Shown in pieces: positions 1 to 5,019 of a DNA stretch of 8,871 bases. The notes under the pieces were generated by a model. It was given only the letters and a program-made list of their open reading frames with translations, was not told the DNA's origin and searched no databases. Source of the DNA: Gammaproteobacteria bacterium. GTDB taxonomy: Bacteria > Pseudomonadota > Gammaproteobacteria > UBA6429 > Thiohalophilaceae. The stretch is taken from positions 1-8,871 of the forward strand of contig JAHEIJ010000083.1 of NCBI GenBank assembly GCA_024639445.1. Direction: 5' to 3'. Both the position numbers and the translations under genes were made by a program. How positions within the stretch are numbered: position 1 is the first letter of the stretch; every line of letters begins with the position of its first letter.

Positions 1-212
1 TATATGAATCTGCTCTTGAAAATCCATGGAAGCCTGAATATAAGAGTTCAATGCTGAATGCAATTGTTGGCATTGAAATAAAAATTACTGATATTCAGTG
101 CAAATATAAACTTAGTCAAAATCGCTCTAAAGATGACCGATTGAAGGTAATAGACGAGCATAAAAAGAGAGGTTCTTCTCTACTATCACAGGTAGAGGAA
201 AATAAGTTATAA
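1..212 (+). CDS. PaiB-family FMN-binding protein, C-terminal part (cassette gene, truncated by window edge)
   Basis: The open frame enters from the left edge, with its first whole codon at base 3, and ends at TAA 210-212; 69 residues are visible. The segment from AIVGIEIKIT through YKLSQNRSKDDR to VIDEHKKRG matches what I know of the C-terminus of PaiB-type (FMN-binding split-barrel) proteins. In that family a hydrophobic VGFEI-like strand is followed by a K-L-S-Q-N-R signature and a short helix. In Bacillus PaiB was described as a negative transcriptional regulator, but most relatives are just flavin-binding proteins of unknown role, so I assign family only. The stop codon lies inside the left core of the attC at 207-263, which is the usual arrangement for an integron cassette gene. 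Codons are AT-rich, unlike the housekeeping genes downstream. The N-terminus and start are outside the window. Confidence 0.75.
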   Translation, partial: YESALENPWKPEYKSSMLNAIVGIEIKITDIQCKYKLSQNRSKDDRLKVIDEHKKRGSSLLSQVEENKL

Positions 213-263
213 CAATTTACTCCATCCGACCGCTAAAGCGTCGGCTGGGTTTGGACGTTGGGT
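207..263 (+). other. Integron attC recombination site (attC1)
   Basis: The outer cores are TTATAAC (207-213, R'') and GTTGGGT (257-263, R', fitting GTTRRRY, with the crossover expected between G257 and T258). Between them, after AATTT, the two arms fold: A-C-[T]-C-C-A ... C-C-G-A-C-[C]-G-C closes over a TAAA loop with GCGTCGG ... TGGGT. This leaves one unpaired T in the left arm, as expected of the extrahelical bases that orient attC recognition by the integrase, plus one bulged C and one mismatch. The 57-base length, short spacers and overlap with the upstream stop codon all fit attC sites. The pairing was done by eye. Confidence 0.85.
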
Positions 264-271
264 TACAAAAT

Positions 272-277
272 AAGGAA
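272..277 (+). promoter_or_regulatory. Ribosome binding site of the GFA-fold cassette gene
   Basis: AAGGAA lies 7 bases before the ATG at 285, inside the short leader between the attC1 core and the gene. It supports this start codon. No convincing promoter is visible in the leader, so expression probably depends on read-through from upstream, as is normal for cassettes. Confidence 0.6.
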
Positions 278-284
278 ATAACAA

Positions 285-695
285 ATGGAAAGTAAAATTA
301 AAGGCTCATGCCACTGTGGCTCAGTACAGTTCGAGTTAAAGAATGACCAAAAATTAGTCGTAAACTGCCACTGTGACGAATGTAAAAAAAGAAATGGCAG
401 TGCTTTTTCTACATACATTGCAGTATCTGAAAATGACCTTAATCTAACTGAAGGTGAGCACTCTCTAATACAATATGAAGTAGAAAATGAAGGTATAAAG
501 TACTTTTGTTCTGAATGTGGCAGCCCTATTTATAATAAGAACTACCGGTTCCCCGGCCTGTACATGGTATTTTATGGTGCTTTCTCTCAAGCAGTTAATT
601 TTAAGCCTTCATTTAATGTTTTTTGTGAAAACAAACAAAATTGGGTGGACACCATTAAGAATATCACGAGTTTTCAAGGTGCAATTGAAAGATAA
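285..695 (+). CDS. GFA-family (CENP-V/GFA domain) zinc protein, integron cassette gene
   Basis: This is a complete 136-residue protein starting at ATG 285 behind an AAGGAA site. It carries the full cysteine set of the GFA fold: CHC at residues 9-11, C28-H-C30-x-x-C33, and C75-x-x-C78 in an F-C-S-E-C-G-S-P-I-Y context. In the family these seven cysteines bind two zinc ions. The family name comes from a Paracoccus protein reported to speed the glutathione-formaldehyde reaction, but most members have no proven activity, so no formaldehyde or glutathione role can be claimed here. No signal peptide or membrane segment is seen, so it is probably cytosolic. The gene lies between two attC sites; the cassette would span about 258-776, some 519 bases, a typical cassette size. 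Its base composition (35% G+C in a sampled line) is far below that of the downstream chromosome, supporting horizontal acquisition. Confidence 0.9.
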   Translation: MESKIKGSCHCGSVQFELKNDQKLVVNCHCDECKKRNGSAFSTYIAVSENDLNLTEGEHSLIQYEVENEGIKYFCSECGSPIYNKNYRFPGLYMVFYGAFSQAVNFKPSFNVFCENKQNWVDTIKNITSFQGAIER

Positions 696-698
696 AAC

Positions 699-782
699 GC
701 ACAACAAGCCGTTCCAGTTGATGCTCCAACTCCACGCCACTTCGTCGCTTTACTTTGAGCGCGGCTGAGCTCGATGTATGGT
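699..782 (+). other. Integron attC site with degenerate right core (attC2)
   Basis: Three bases after the GFA gene stop lies GCACAAC (699-705, R''), then spacer AAGCC, then GTTCCAG (711-717, L''). On the far side CTGAGC (765-770, L') pairs with L'' and leaves one unpaired C, the expected extrahelical base. It is followed by the 5-base spacer TCGAT and GTATGGT (776-782) in the R' position. A functional R' should read GTTRRRY; here the third base is A. The arms, equal spacers and gene-proximal position support an attC; the interior pairs poorly by eye. The altered core may be decay, or the join to non-cassette DNA. Confidence 0.65.
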
Positions 783-800
783 GTCCGATTCATTATGAAT

Positions 801-807
801 AGGAGGG
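801..807 (+). promoter_or_regulatory. Strong ribosome binding site of the SpoIIAA-like gene
   Basis: AGGAGGG lies directly before TTT and the ATG at 811. It is the best Shine-Dalgarno match in the window and fixes the start. Spacing is somewhat short, about 4 bases from AGGAGG. Confidence 0.7.
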
Positions 808-810
808 TTT

Positions 811-1176
811 ATGTTCAAGGTAATACCAAATGGCGAAAATCGTATAGATATTGAATTGAGCGGGAAAATGGACGCTGAAGAGATGAGAGTTGCGCTGGAT
901 GAACTTCTCAGCAAGTCGGAGAATATTGAAAATGGAAAAATGCTATATGTGGATATCGACTTTCATCTTCCGTCACTAGGTGCAATTGGAATTGAACTTT
1001 CACACTTTCCTTTGATGCTTGGACTTATAAAGAAATTTGACCGCGCCGCGGTATTGACGGATAAAGCCTGGTTGCAGAAAGCAAGTGAATTGGAAGGGCT
1101 CTTGATTCCAGGCCTGGAAATTAAAGCATTTAATCGAGACCAAAAGGCAGATGCAGAAGCCTGGTTGTCGAGCTAG
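811..1176 (+). CDS. SpoIIAA-like (STAS/SEC14-type) protein
   Basis: This 121-residue protein fits the SpoIIAA-like family, once named DUF3478, in length and pattern. An N-terminal strand pair (FKVIPNG ... IDIELSGKM) leads to the helix DAEEMRVALDELL. After a central LYVDID strand comes the characteristic stretch FDRAAVLTDKAWL (76-88), then the LLIPGLEIKAF strand (97-107) and a closing AEAWL helix. The fold resembles the anti-sigma antagonist SpoIIAA and the CRAL-TRIO lipid-binding fold, but the biochemical role is unknown; no phosphorylatable serine motif can be assigned. There is no signal peptide. It follows the degenerate attC2 by 28 bases and has no attC after its stop (TAG 1174-1176), so cassette status is unproven. 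A sampled line is 45% G+C, between the cassettes and the housekeeping genes. It converges with moeB 42 bases away. Confidence 0.8.
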   Translation: MFKVIPNGENRIDIELSGKMDAEEMRVALDELLSKSENIENGKMLYVDIDFHLPSLGAIGIELSHFPLMLGLIKKFDRAAVLTDKAWLQKASELEGLLIPGLEIKAFNRDQKADAEAWLSS

Positions 1177-1218
1177 CTAGAGAAGATGCACTGAATCAAA
1201 AGGGATCTCAATAACCCC

Positions 1219-1953
1219 TTAGCAAACGGGACAGGCCGGGTCCTTTTTCAGTTTTAGACTGCGCAATTCCATGAGCTGGGCGTCGAGTAATAGCAATCGA
1301 CCGTGCAATGTTTGACCTACCCCAGTCAAGACCTTGATGGCCTCAGTGGCCTGGATGCTGCCGATGATGCCAACCACCGGCGCCAGCACGCCGTTTTCAC
1401 TGCAGCTAATGTCCAGTTCACCCTCATCTTTGTATAGACAGCGATAGCAGGGGCCGCTGCCGTCATTCATGAAGACGGTGACCTGGCCTTCCATGCGAAT
1501 GGCGGCACCGGATACCAGCGGTGTGTTTGTGGCAACACAAGCATCATTAATTGCAAAACGGGTGGCAAAGTTGTCACTGCCATCCAGCACCACATCGGCC
1601 TTCGCGATCCAGCCCTCTAGTTCCGAACCTTCCAGTTGGTGGTTAACGGTGGTGATTTGCAAATCCGGATTCAGGCGTTGCAACGCATCGCGAGCTGACT
1701 CGACCTTGGGACGACCGATATCCGCGGTCTGATGCATGATCTGGCGTTGCAGGTTCGACAGTTCCACATTATCGAAATCCACCAGGATCAGATGGCCCAC
1801 CCCGGCCGCGGCCAGGTACATGCCCACGGGCGAACCCAGGCCACCCATGCCGACAATTAACGCGGTTGAAGCGAGTAACTTTTCCTGTCCCGCCACATCA
1901 AATTGCGGCAACATGATATGGCGACTGTATCGCAGCAGTTCGTTATCATTCAT
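1219..1953 (-). CDS. moeB: Molybdopterin-synthase adenylyltransferase MoeB (HesA/MoeB/ThiF family)
   Basis: This 244-residue E1-like enzyme would adenylate the C-terminal glycine of MoaD with ATP, so that sulfur can be loaded for molybdopterin synthesis. Visible motifs are N-terminal RYSRHIMLP (8-16), the nucleotide loop GMGGLG (35-40), the LVDFD strand with D59 and D61, the NLQRQ segment with R70 and Q71, and the LDGSDNFATR segment (123-132). Zinc cysteine pairs are C169-x-x-C172 and C241-x-x-C244 at the extreme C-terminus. C184 in SCSENGVLAP occupies the position of the conserved crossover-loop cysteine. Length matches MoeB (about 249 in E. coli); ThiF is a close relative and cannot be fully excluded, but the position downstream of hemA-prfA-prmC favours MoeB. 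No rhodanese domain is present. The ATG at 1951-1953 has no recognisable Shine-Dalgarno; a repeat arm ends 7 bases upstream. Confidence 0.88.
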   Translation of the reverse strand: MNDNELLRYSRHIMLPQFDVAGQEKLLASTALIVGMGGLGSPVGMYLAAAGVGHLILVDFDNVELSNLQRQIMHQTADIGRPKVESARDALQRLNPDLQITTVNHQLEGSELEGWIAKADVVLDGSDNFATRFAINDACVATNTPLVSGAAIRMEGQVTVFMNDGSGPCYRCLYKDEGELDISCSENGVLAPVVGIIGSIQATEAIKVLTGVGQTLHGRLLLLDAQLMELRSLKLKKDPACPVC

Positions 1954-2023
1954 AAGAACAGGGACGAGTAACGAGGGACGAGTGGCGAGTATAGCAGAGA
2001 GCGGAAGTGGACATTATCTACAA

Positions 2024-2050
2024 GATTATAAAAGGCAGGGTATTATAATC
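2024..2050. repeat. Perfect 8-bp inverted repeat with 11-base centre
   Basis: GATTATAA (2024-2031) and TTATAATC (2043-2050) are exact reverse complements separated by 11 bases. The pair sits at the centre of the repeat-bounded element and overlaps the -10 box proposed for moeB. It could be an operator-like site or a cruciform, or simply follow from two TATAAT words. Confidence 0.45.
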
Positions 2051-2070
2051 GAAGCCTGTGACCATGATAA
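2042..2070 (-). promoter_or_regulatory. Candidate sigma-70 promoter for moeB
   Basis: Read on the minus strand, TTATCA (2065-2070, 4 of 6 to the -35 consensus) is followed after exactly 17 bases by a perfect TATAAT (2042-2047). Transcription would start near 2035 and give a leader of about 80 bases containing the left repeat arm. It would let moeB be expressed independently of the hemA operon. Confidence 0.4.
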
Positions 2071-2145
2071 CGATGAAAAAACATTCAGGATCCTCAATCC
2101 AAACGCCTTTCCTCGCCCCTCGTTACTTATAACTCGTCCCTGATA

Positions 2146-2577
2146 TTAGAGGTAATCCCGCCAGTAGGCTGGTCGGGGATCACGGCAACCATGCGGGCGT
2201 TTCTGATACTGTTTGATGAATACATCCCGGGTTGATTGCTGGCTGCTGGTATAGCCTAGATTGGCGCGTTCGGTCTCTTCGGTATAGGCATACAGCGCGC
2301 GTTTCATCTTGGACATCAGGCTACCATCCAGGTGATAACCAAGTTCCCGCAACACAAACTCGATATCGGCCAGCGTGACCTGGCTGAGCTGGTAACGCAC
2401 CACCATACGGGTGGGGGAGAGTACATCGATTTGTTCAATGCCATTCAGTTCGCTGATTGCCAGGGTGGCCGAATGCGCCTGGTTCGGATCAGGATGGAGT
2501 GAGTCAAAGACGATTTCGCGTTGTTTATTCAAATTATCCACACAGCCAGAAGTTTCATGACCTATCCTAATCGCCAC
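2146..2577 (-). CDS. Conserved-looking protein with HMA-like region, function unknown
   Basis: I do not recognise a named family with certainty. The 143-residue protein has a central region of about residues 21-83 with an alternating strand-helix pattern. REIVFDSL, a helix around SATLAISELNG, the strand pair IDVLSPTRMVVRYQ, and the helix LADIEFVLRELGYHL follow the layout of heavy-metal-associated (ferredoxin-like) domains. The metal-binding CxxC of true HMA domains is absent; the only cysteines are C12 and C131. A charged helix (SKMKRALYAYTEETERANLGY) and a distinctive C-terminal motif RPHGCRDPRPAYWRDYL (127-143) follow. No signal peptide or membrane segment is seen. The longest frame starts with GTG at 2575-2577 without a clear Shine-Dalgarno; the true start may be further in, for example another GTG at residue 13. 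It lies between the SMR gene and the repeat element before moeB, in the same direction. Confidence 0.7.
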   Translation of the reverse strand: MAIRIGHETSGCVDNLNKQREIVFDSLHPDPNQAHSATLAISELNGIEQIDVLSPTRMVVRYQLSQVTLADIEFVLRELGYHLDGSLMSKMKRALYAYTEETERANLGYTSSQQSTRDVFIKQYQKRPHGCRDPRPAYWRDYL

Positions 2578-2635
2578 GCAACGAGGGTCAAGCAGAAGAA
2601 GCTTTTTAGAATATTAGTGATATCTTGCAGAAGCT

Positions 2636-2965
2636 TCAGTGGCCAATGTTTTTCGAGTAAACATTAATCACGATTACGCCGGCGACAATGAGCCCAATGC
2701 CAATGACGGCGGGGATATCCGGGATTTCCTTGTAAAGAATGGCACCGACAATCGTCACCAGTACAATGCCCAGTCCGGCCCAAACGGCGTAGGTGATGCC
2801 CACCGGGATTGAGCGCAACACCAATGTCATACAATAAAAAGCAATGCCATAGCCCACAATCACGATCAGGCTTGGTACAAGTCGTGTAAATTCAGCCGAT
2901 GCTTTCAAAGCGCTGGTGGCGGCAACTTCTGCAATGATGGCAATCGCCAGATAAAAGTATGCCAT
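2636..2965 (-). CDS. EmrE-type small multidrug resistance (SMR) transporter
   Basis: This 109-residue, four-helix inner-membrane protein would work as a dimer exchanging protons for lipophilic cations. The essential membrane glutamate is E13 in the first helix (AIAIIAEVAATSALKAS), equivalent to E14 of EmrE. Tyrosines at 39 and 59 and W62 in GITYAVWAGLGIV match the substrate-pocket aromatics of EmrE (Y40, Y60, W63). Helix four is IPAVIGIGLIVAGVIVINVYS. These features, and the length, place it with the Qac/EmrE branch rather than the Gdx/SugE guanidinium exporters, although substrate cannot be told from sequence. The ATG at 2963-2965 is preceded by AAGGAG with a 7-base gap, a good ribosome binding site. 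It lies 62 bases downstream of the prmC stop on the same strand and may be co-transcribed with it. Confidence 0.92.
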   Translation of the reverse strand: MAYFYLAIAIIAEVAATSALKASAEFTRLVPSLIVIVGYGIAFYCMTLVLRSIPVGITYAVWAGLGIVLVTIVGAILYKEIPDIPAVIGIGLIVAGVIVINVYSKNIGH

Positions 2966-3003
2966 AGTTCTGCTCCTTCTTATTATTCAACAGGATTTCG
3001 GAA

Positions 3004-3019
3004 GGCGGCTAATGCCACC
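3004..3019 (-). terminator. Possible weak stem-loop after prmC
   Basis: On the minus strand GGTGGC, loop ATTA, GCCGCC forms a 6-bp stem including one G-U pair, just after the prmC stop. No T-run follows, so it is at most an attenuator or RNA-end structure rather than a clear intrinsic terminator. Confidence 0.25.
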
Positions 3020-3027
3020 GGGATTAT

Positions 3028-3876
3028 TTACAGCGGTTTACAGCCTGCGGCAACGCGAGGTTGATCGGCAAGATCAGGGTAGTCCTCGATTTGTTCATAG
3101 CCCGCTTGCTGCAAAAGTCGTATCACAGCCGCTTTCTGATCATAGCCATGCTCCAACAATAACCAACCCCCTGGTTTTAGACGAGGCAATGCATCCTCGA
3201 TGATGCGTTGTAAATCATCCAGGCCTTGTGTACCGGCCTGCAGGGCGCCAGCAGGTTCAAAGCGCACATCCCCCTGCTGCAGATGAGGATCATCGTGCTT
3301 TATATAAGGGGGATTGCTGACGATCATGTCGATCTGGGATTCGTCCTCGAGCGCGGCCAGCCAATCGCCATGTCGGAACTCGACGTTTTCAATCTGGTTA
3401 CGCCGGGCATTTTCTTTTGCGACTTTGAGCGCCGCCATGGATTTATCGCTGGCAATAAGCTGGCAGGTCAGACGTTCTTTTGCCAGCGCCAGGGCAATGG
3501 CGCCGCTGCCGGTGCCGAGGTCCGCAATTCGCCATGTCGCGCTCTGCGGAATGCGTTCCAATGATTTTTCCACCAGCAGTTCGGTTTCCGGGCGGGGGAT
3601 GAGCGTATCGGTAGTTACTTGCAGCGAGAGGGACCAGAATGCCTGCTGGCCGATCAGGTGTGCTACCGGTTCACCCTGGGCGCGCCGTTGCACGAGTTGA
3701 TTGAACAGATCGCGTTGTTGTGCGTCCAGTTTGTGTTCAGGCCAGGTATATAACCAGGCACGGCTTTGGTGTAACACATGCGCCAGCAGCAGTTCCGCAT
3801 CCAGGTTGGCGCTATCGTGCTGGTCCGCCAATCGTTGCGTGGCGGAGAGGAGGGACTGTTGAATAGTAGTGGACAT
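3028..3876 (-). CDS. prmC: Peptide chain release factor N5-glutamine methyltransferase PrmC (HemK)
   Basis: This is a cytosolic SAM-dependent enzyme that methylates the glutamine of the GGQ motif in release factors RF1 and RF2, raising termination efficiency. The 282 residues match the family length (277 in E. coli). The N-terminal helical domain contains RRAQGEPVAHLIG (64-76); IPRPETE (93-99) marks the linker. The SAM site is IADLGTGSGAIALALA (117-132), the acidic strand end is ASDKS (142-146), and the catalytic NPPY is at 188-191 in the context IVSNPPYI. It lies 45 bases after prfA, whose product it modifies, in the order hemA-prfA-prmC that is common in Gammaproteobacteria. The ATG at 3874-3876 has only a poor Shine-Dalgarno (pyrimidine-rich TTCCTCGTC), so translation may rely on coupling to prfA or on another start signal. 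Confidence 0.96.
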   Translation of the reverse strand: MSTTIQQSLLSATQRLADQHDSANLDAELLLAHVLHQSRAWLYTWPEHKLDAQQRDLFNQLVQRRAQGEPVAHLIGQQAFWSLSLQVTTDTLIPRPETELLVEKSLERIPQSATWRIADLGTGSGAIALALAKERLTCQLIASDKSMAALKVAKENARRNQIENVEFRHGDWLAALEDESQIDMIVSNPPYIKHDDPHLQQGDVRFEPAGALQAGTQGLDDLQRIIEDALPRLKPGGWLLLEHGYDQKAAVIRLLQQAGYEQIEDYPDLADQPRVAAGCKPL

Positions 3877-3921
3877 GACGAGGAATTTATATCAATTCCC
3901 AAGCAGGGCGTCGGACTGTGT

Positions 3922-5007
3922 TCAGTCTTCGCTCATTGACGCCAACAGGTCAGCCTGATGCTCGGCAATCAACGGACCGATGACTTCATTCAGGCTGCCC
4001 TGCATCACTTCATCCAGCTTGTAGAGCGTCAGGTTAATACGGTGATCGGTAATGCGACCCTGGGGGAAGTTGTAAGTCCGGATGCGCTCCGAACGATCGC
4101 CGCTGCCCACTAATAATTTGCGCGTCTGGGCCTGTTCGGCCTGCTGTTTGTCCTGTTCCTGCTGTAACAGGCGCGCCTGTAACAGGGACATGGCCCGGGC
4201 CCGGTTCTTGTGCTGGGAGCGTTCGTCCTGGCATTCCACCACGATGCCGCTGGGCAGATGGGTGAGACGAATGGCCGAGTCGGTTTTGTTTACATGCTGG
4301 CCACCGGCGCCGGAGGCGCGAAAGGTATCGACCTTCAAGTCATTGGTGTTGATATCGATGGCTTCCACTTCATCCACCTCGGGCATGACCGCGACAGTAC
4401 AGGCCGAGGTATGAATGCGCCCCTGCGATTCGGTTTCCGGTACCCGTTGTACACGATGACCGCCGGATTCGAACTTGAGGCGGGAATAGGCCCCCTGGCC
4501 TTCGATACGGACAATGACCTCCTTGTAACCGCCGTGTTCCCCGAGACTCTCGCTGATGATTTCCAGTTTCCAGCGTTGCTGCTCGGCATAGCGCGAATAC
4601 ATGCGAAACAGATCGCCGGCAAACAGTGCCGCTTCGTCCCCACCGGTGCCGGCACGGATTTCCAGGAAGATATTCTTTTCGTCGTTGGGGTCCCTGGGCA
4701 ACATCAGGAACTGCAGTTGCTGTTGCAACTCCTCCTTGCGGGTGCTGGCCGTCTCCAGCTCCTGCTGCGCCATGACCTGCATTTCCTTGTCGTCTTCCTC
4801 CAGCATCTGCCGAGCCGCTTCGATATCGTCCAGGGTGGTTTGATACTGGCGGAAACAACTCACCACCGGGTTAACCTGGGCATACTCCTGTGACAGGGAA
4901 CGGAAGCGGTTCTGATCGTTGATCACCTCCGGCTCGGCCAGCAGCGCGTTGATCTCTTCCAGACGCTCGGCGAGCGACTCCAGCTTGTTGTGGATCGAAG
5001 GTTTCAT
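3922..5007 (-). CDS. prfA: Peptide chain release factor 1 (RF1)
   Basis: This class I release factor recognises UAA and UAG stop codons in the ribosomal A site and triggers peptide release. At 361 residues it is full length (360 in E. coli). The N-terminal coiled region (about 1-105) includes a run of E/Q-rich helix. Domain 2 holds the stop-codon tripeptide of the RF1 type, P-E-T at 190-192 within RVQRVPETESQGRIH; RF2 would have SPF. The peptidyl-transferase motif GGQ is at 235-237 in SGAGGQHVNKTDSA, with Q237 the target of PrmC. The C-terminal part (DRSERIRTYNFPQGR, 304-318) is conserved. It starts at ATG 5005-5007, 12 bases after the hemA stop, with no clear Shine-Dalgarno, which suggests translational coupling to hemA. 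RF1 rather than RF2 is certain from the tripeptide and from the absence of a programmed frameshift. Confidence 0.97.
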   Translation of the reverse strand: MKPSIHNKLESLAERLEEINALLAEPEVINDQNRFRSLSQEYAQVNPVVSCFRQYQTTLDDIEAARQMLEEDDKEMQVMAQQELETASTRKEELQQQLQFLMLPRDPNDEKNIFLEIRAGTGGDEAALFAGDLFRMYSRYAEQQRWKLEIISESLGEHGGYKEVIVRIEGQGAYSRLKFESGGHRVQRVPETESQGRIHTSACTVAVMPEVDEVEAIDINTNDLKVDTFRASGAGGQHVNKTDSAIRLTHLPSGIVVECQDERSQHKNRARAMSLLQARLLQQEQDKQQAEQAQTRKLLVGSGDRSERIRTYNFPQGRITDHRINLTLYKLDEVMQGSLNEVIGPLIAEHQADLLASMSED

Positions 5008-5019
5008 GACGGCAGGAGA

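Larger units (their letters stand above)
1961..2140. repeat. Intergenic element bounded by inverted GGGACGAG-type repeats
   Basis: The left arm (1961-1990) begins GGGACGAGT followed by AACGAGGGACGAG. The reverse complement of the right arm (2111-2140) begins GGGACGAGT, has a 7-base insert TATAAGT, and continues AACGAGGGGCGAG. The arms are therefore inverted copies of one ~22-base unit, itself built of GACGAG/AACGAG words. The ~120 bases between them have no supported reading frame. The element exactly fills the gap between the stop of the 2146-2577 gene and the start of moeB. It could be a MITE- or REP-like intergenic repeat; no target-site duplication was evident by eye. Confidence 0.6.

Noticed and set aside
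285..695. Naming the GFA protein S-(hydroxymethyl)glutathione synthase
   Set aside because: The fold is clear, but the catalytic name rests on one family member and cannot be transferred from sequence alone.
517..768. Plus-strand 83-residue frame overlapping the GFA gene and attC2
   Set aside because: It lies out of frame inside a complete cysteine-rich GFA gene and extends through the attC; there is no ribosome binding site.
1177..1218. A third attC site after the SpoIIAA-like gene
   Set aside because: No RYYYAAC/GTTRRRY cores and no pairing arms are present in the 42 bases before moeB.
1200..1220. AAGGG/CCCTT hairpin between the convergent SpoIIAA-like gene and moeB as a terminator
   Set aside because: The stem has only 5 bp with an 11-base loop, there is no T-run, and it overlaps the moeB stop codon.
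1219..1953. Calling the adenylyltransferase ThiF instead of MoeB
   Set aside because: The families are close, but no thi genes are nearby, and the hemA-prfA-prmC context and CPVC terminus are usual for MoeB.
1469..2143. Plus-strand reading frames opposite moeB and across the repeat element
   Set aside because: They are antisense shadows of moeB with low-complexity Ser/Arg/Ala composition, no ribosome binding site and no family resemblance; the 1736-2143 frame runs across moeB and both repeat arms.
2598..2637. GAAGCTT ... AAGCTTC inverted repeat at the end of the SMR gene as a terminator
   Set aside because: The stem is 7 bp with a 26-base loop, and no T-run follows on the minus strand. AAGCTT is self-complementary, so the match is partly trivial.
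2636..2965. Calling the SMR protein SugE/Gdx
   Set aside because: The aromatic positions and the GITYAVWAGLGIV and IPAVIGIGLIVAGVIVIN patterns match the EmrE/Qac branch.
4082..4893. Long plus-strand frames opposite prfA
   Set aside because: The minus-strand RF1 is unmistakable and full length; the opposite frames are compositional shadows.
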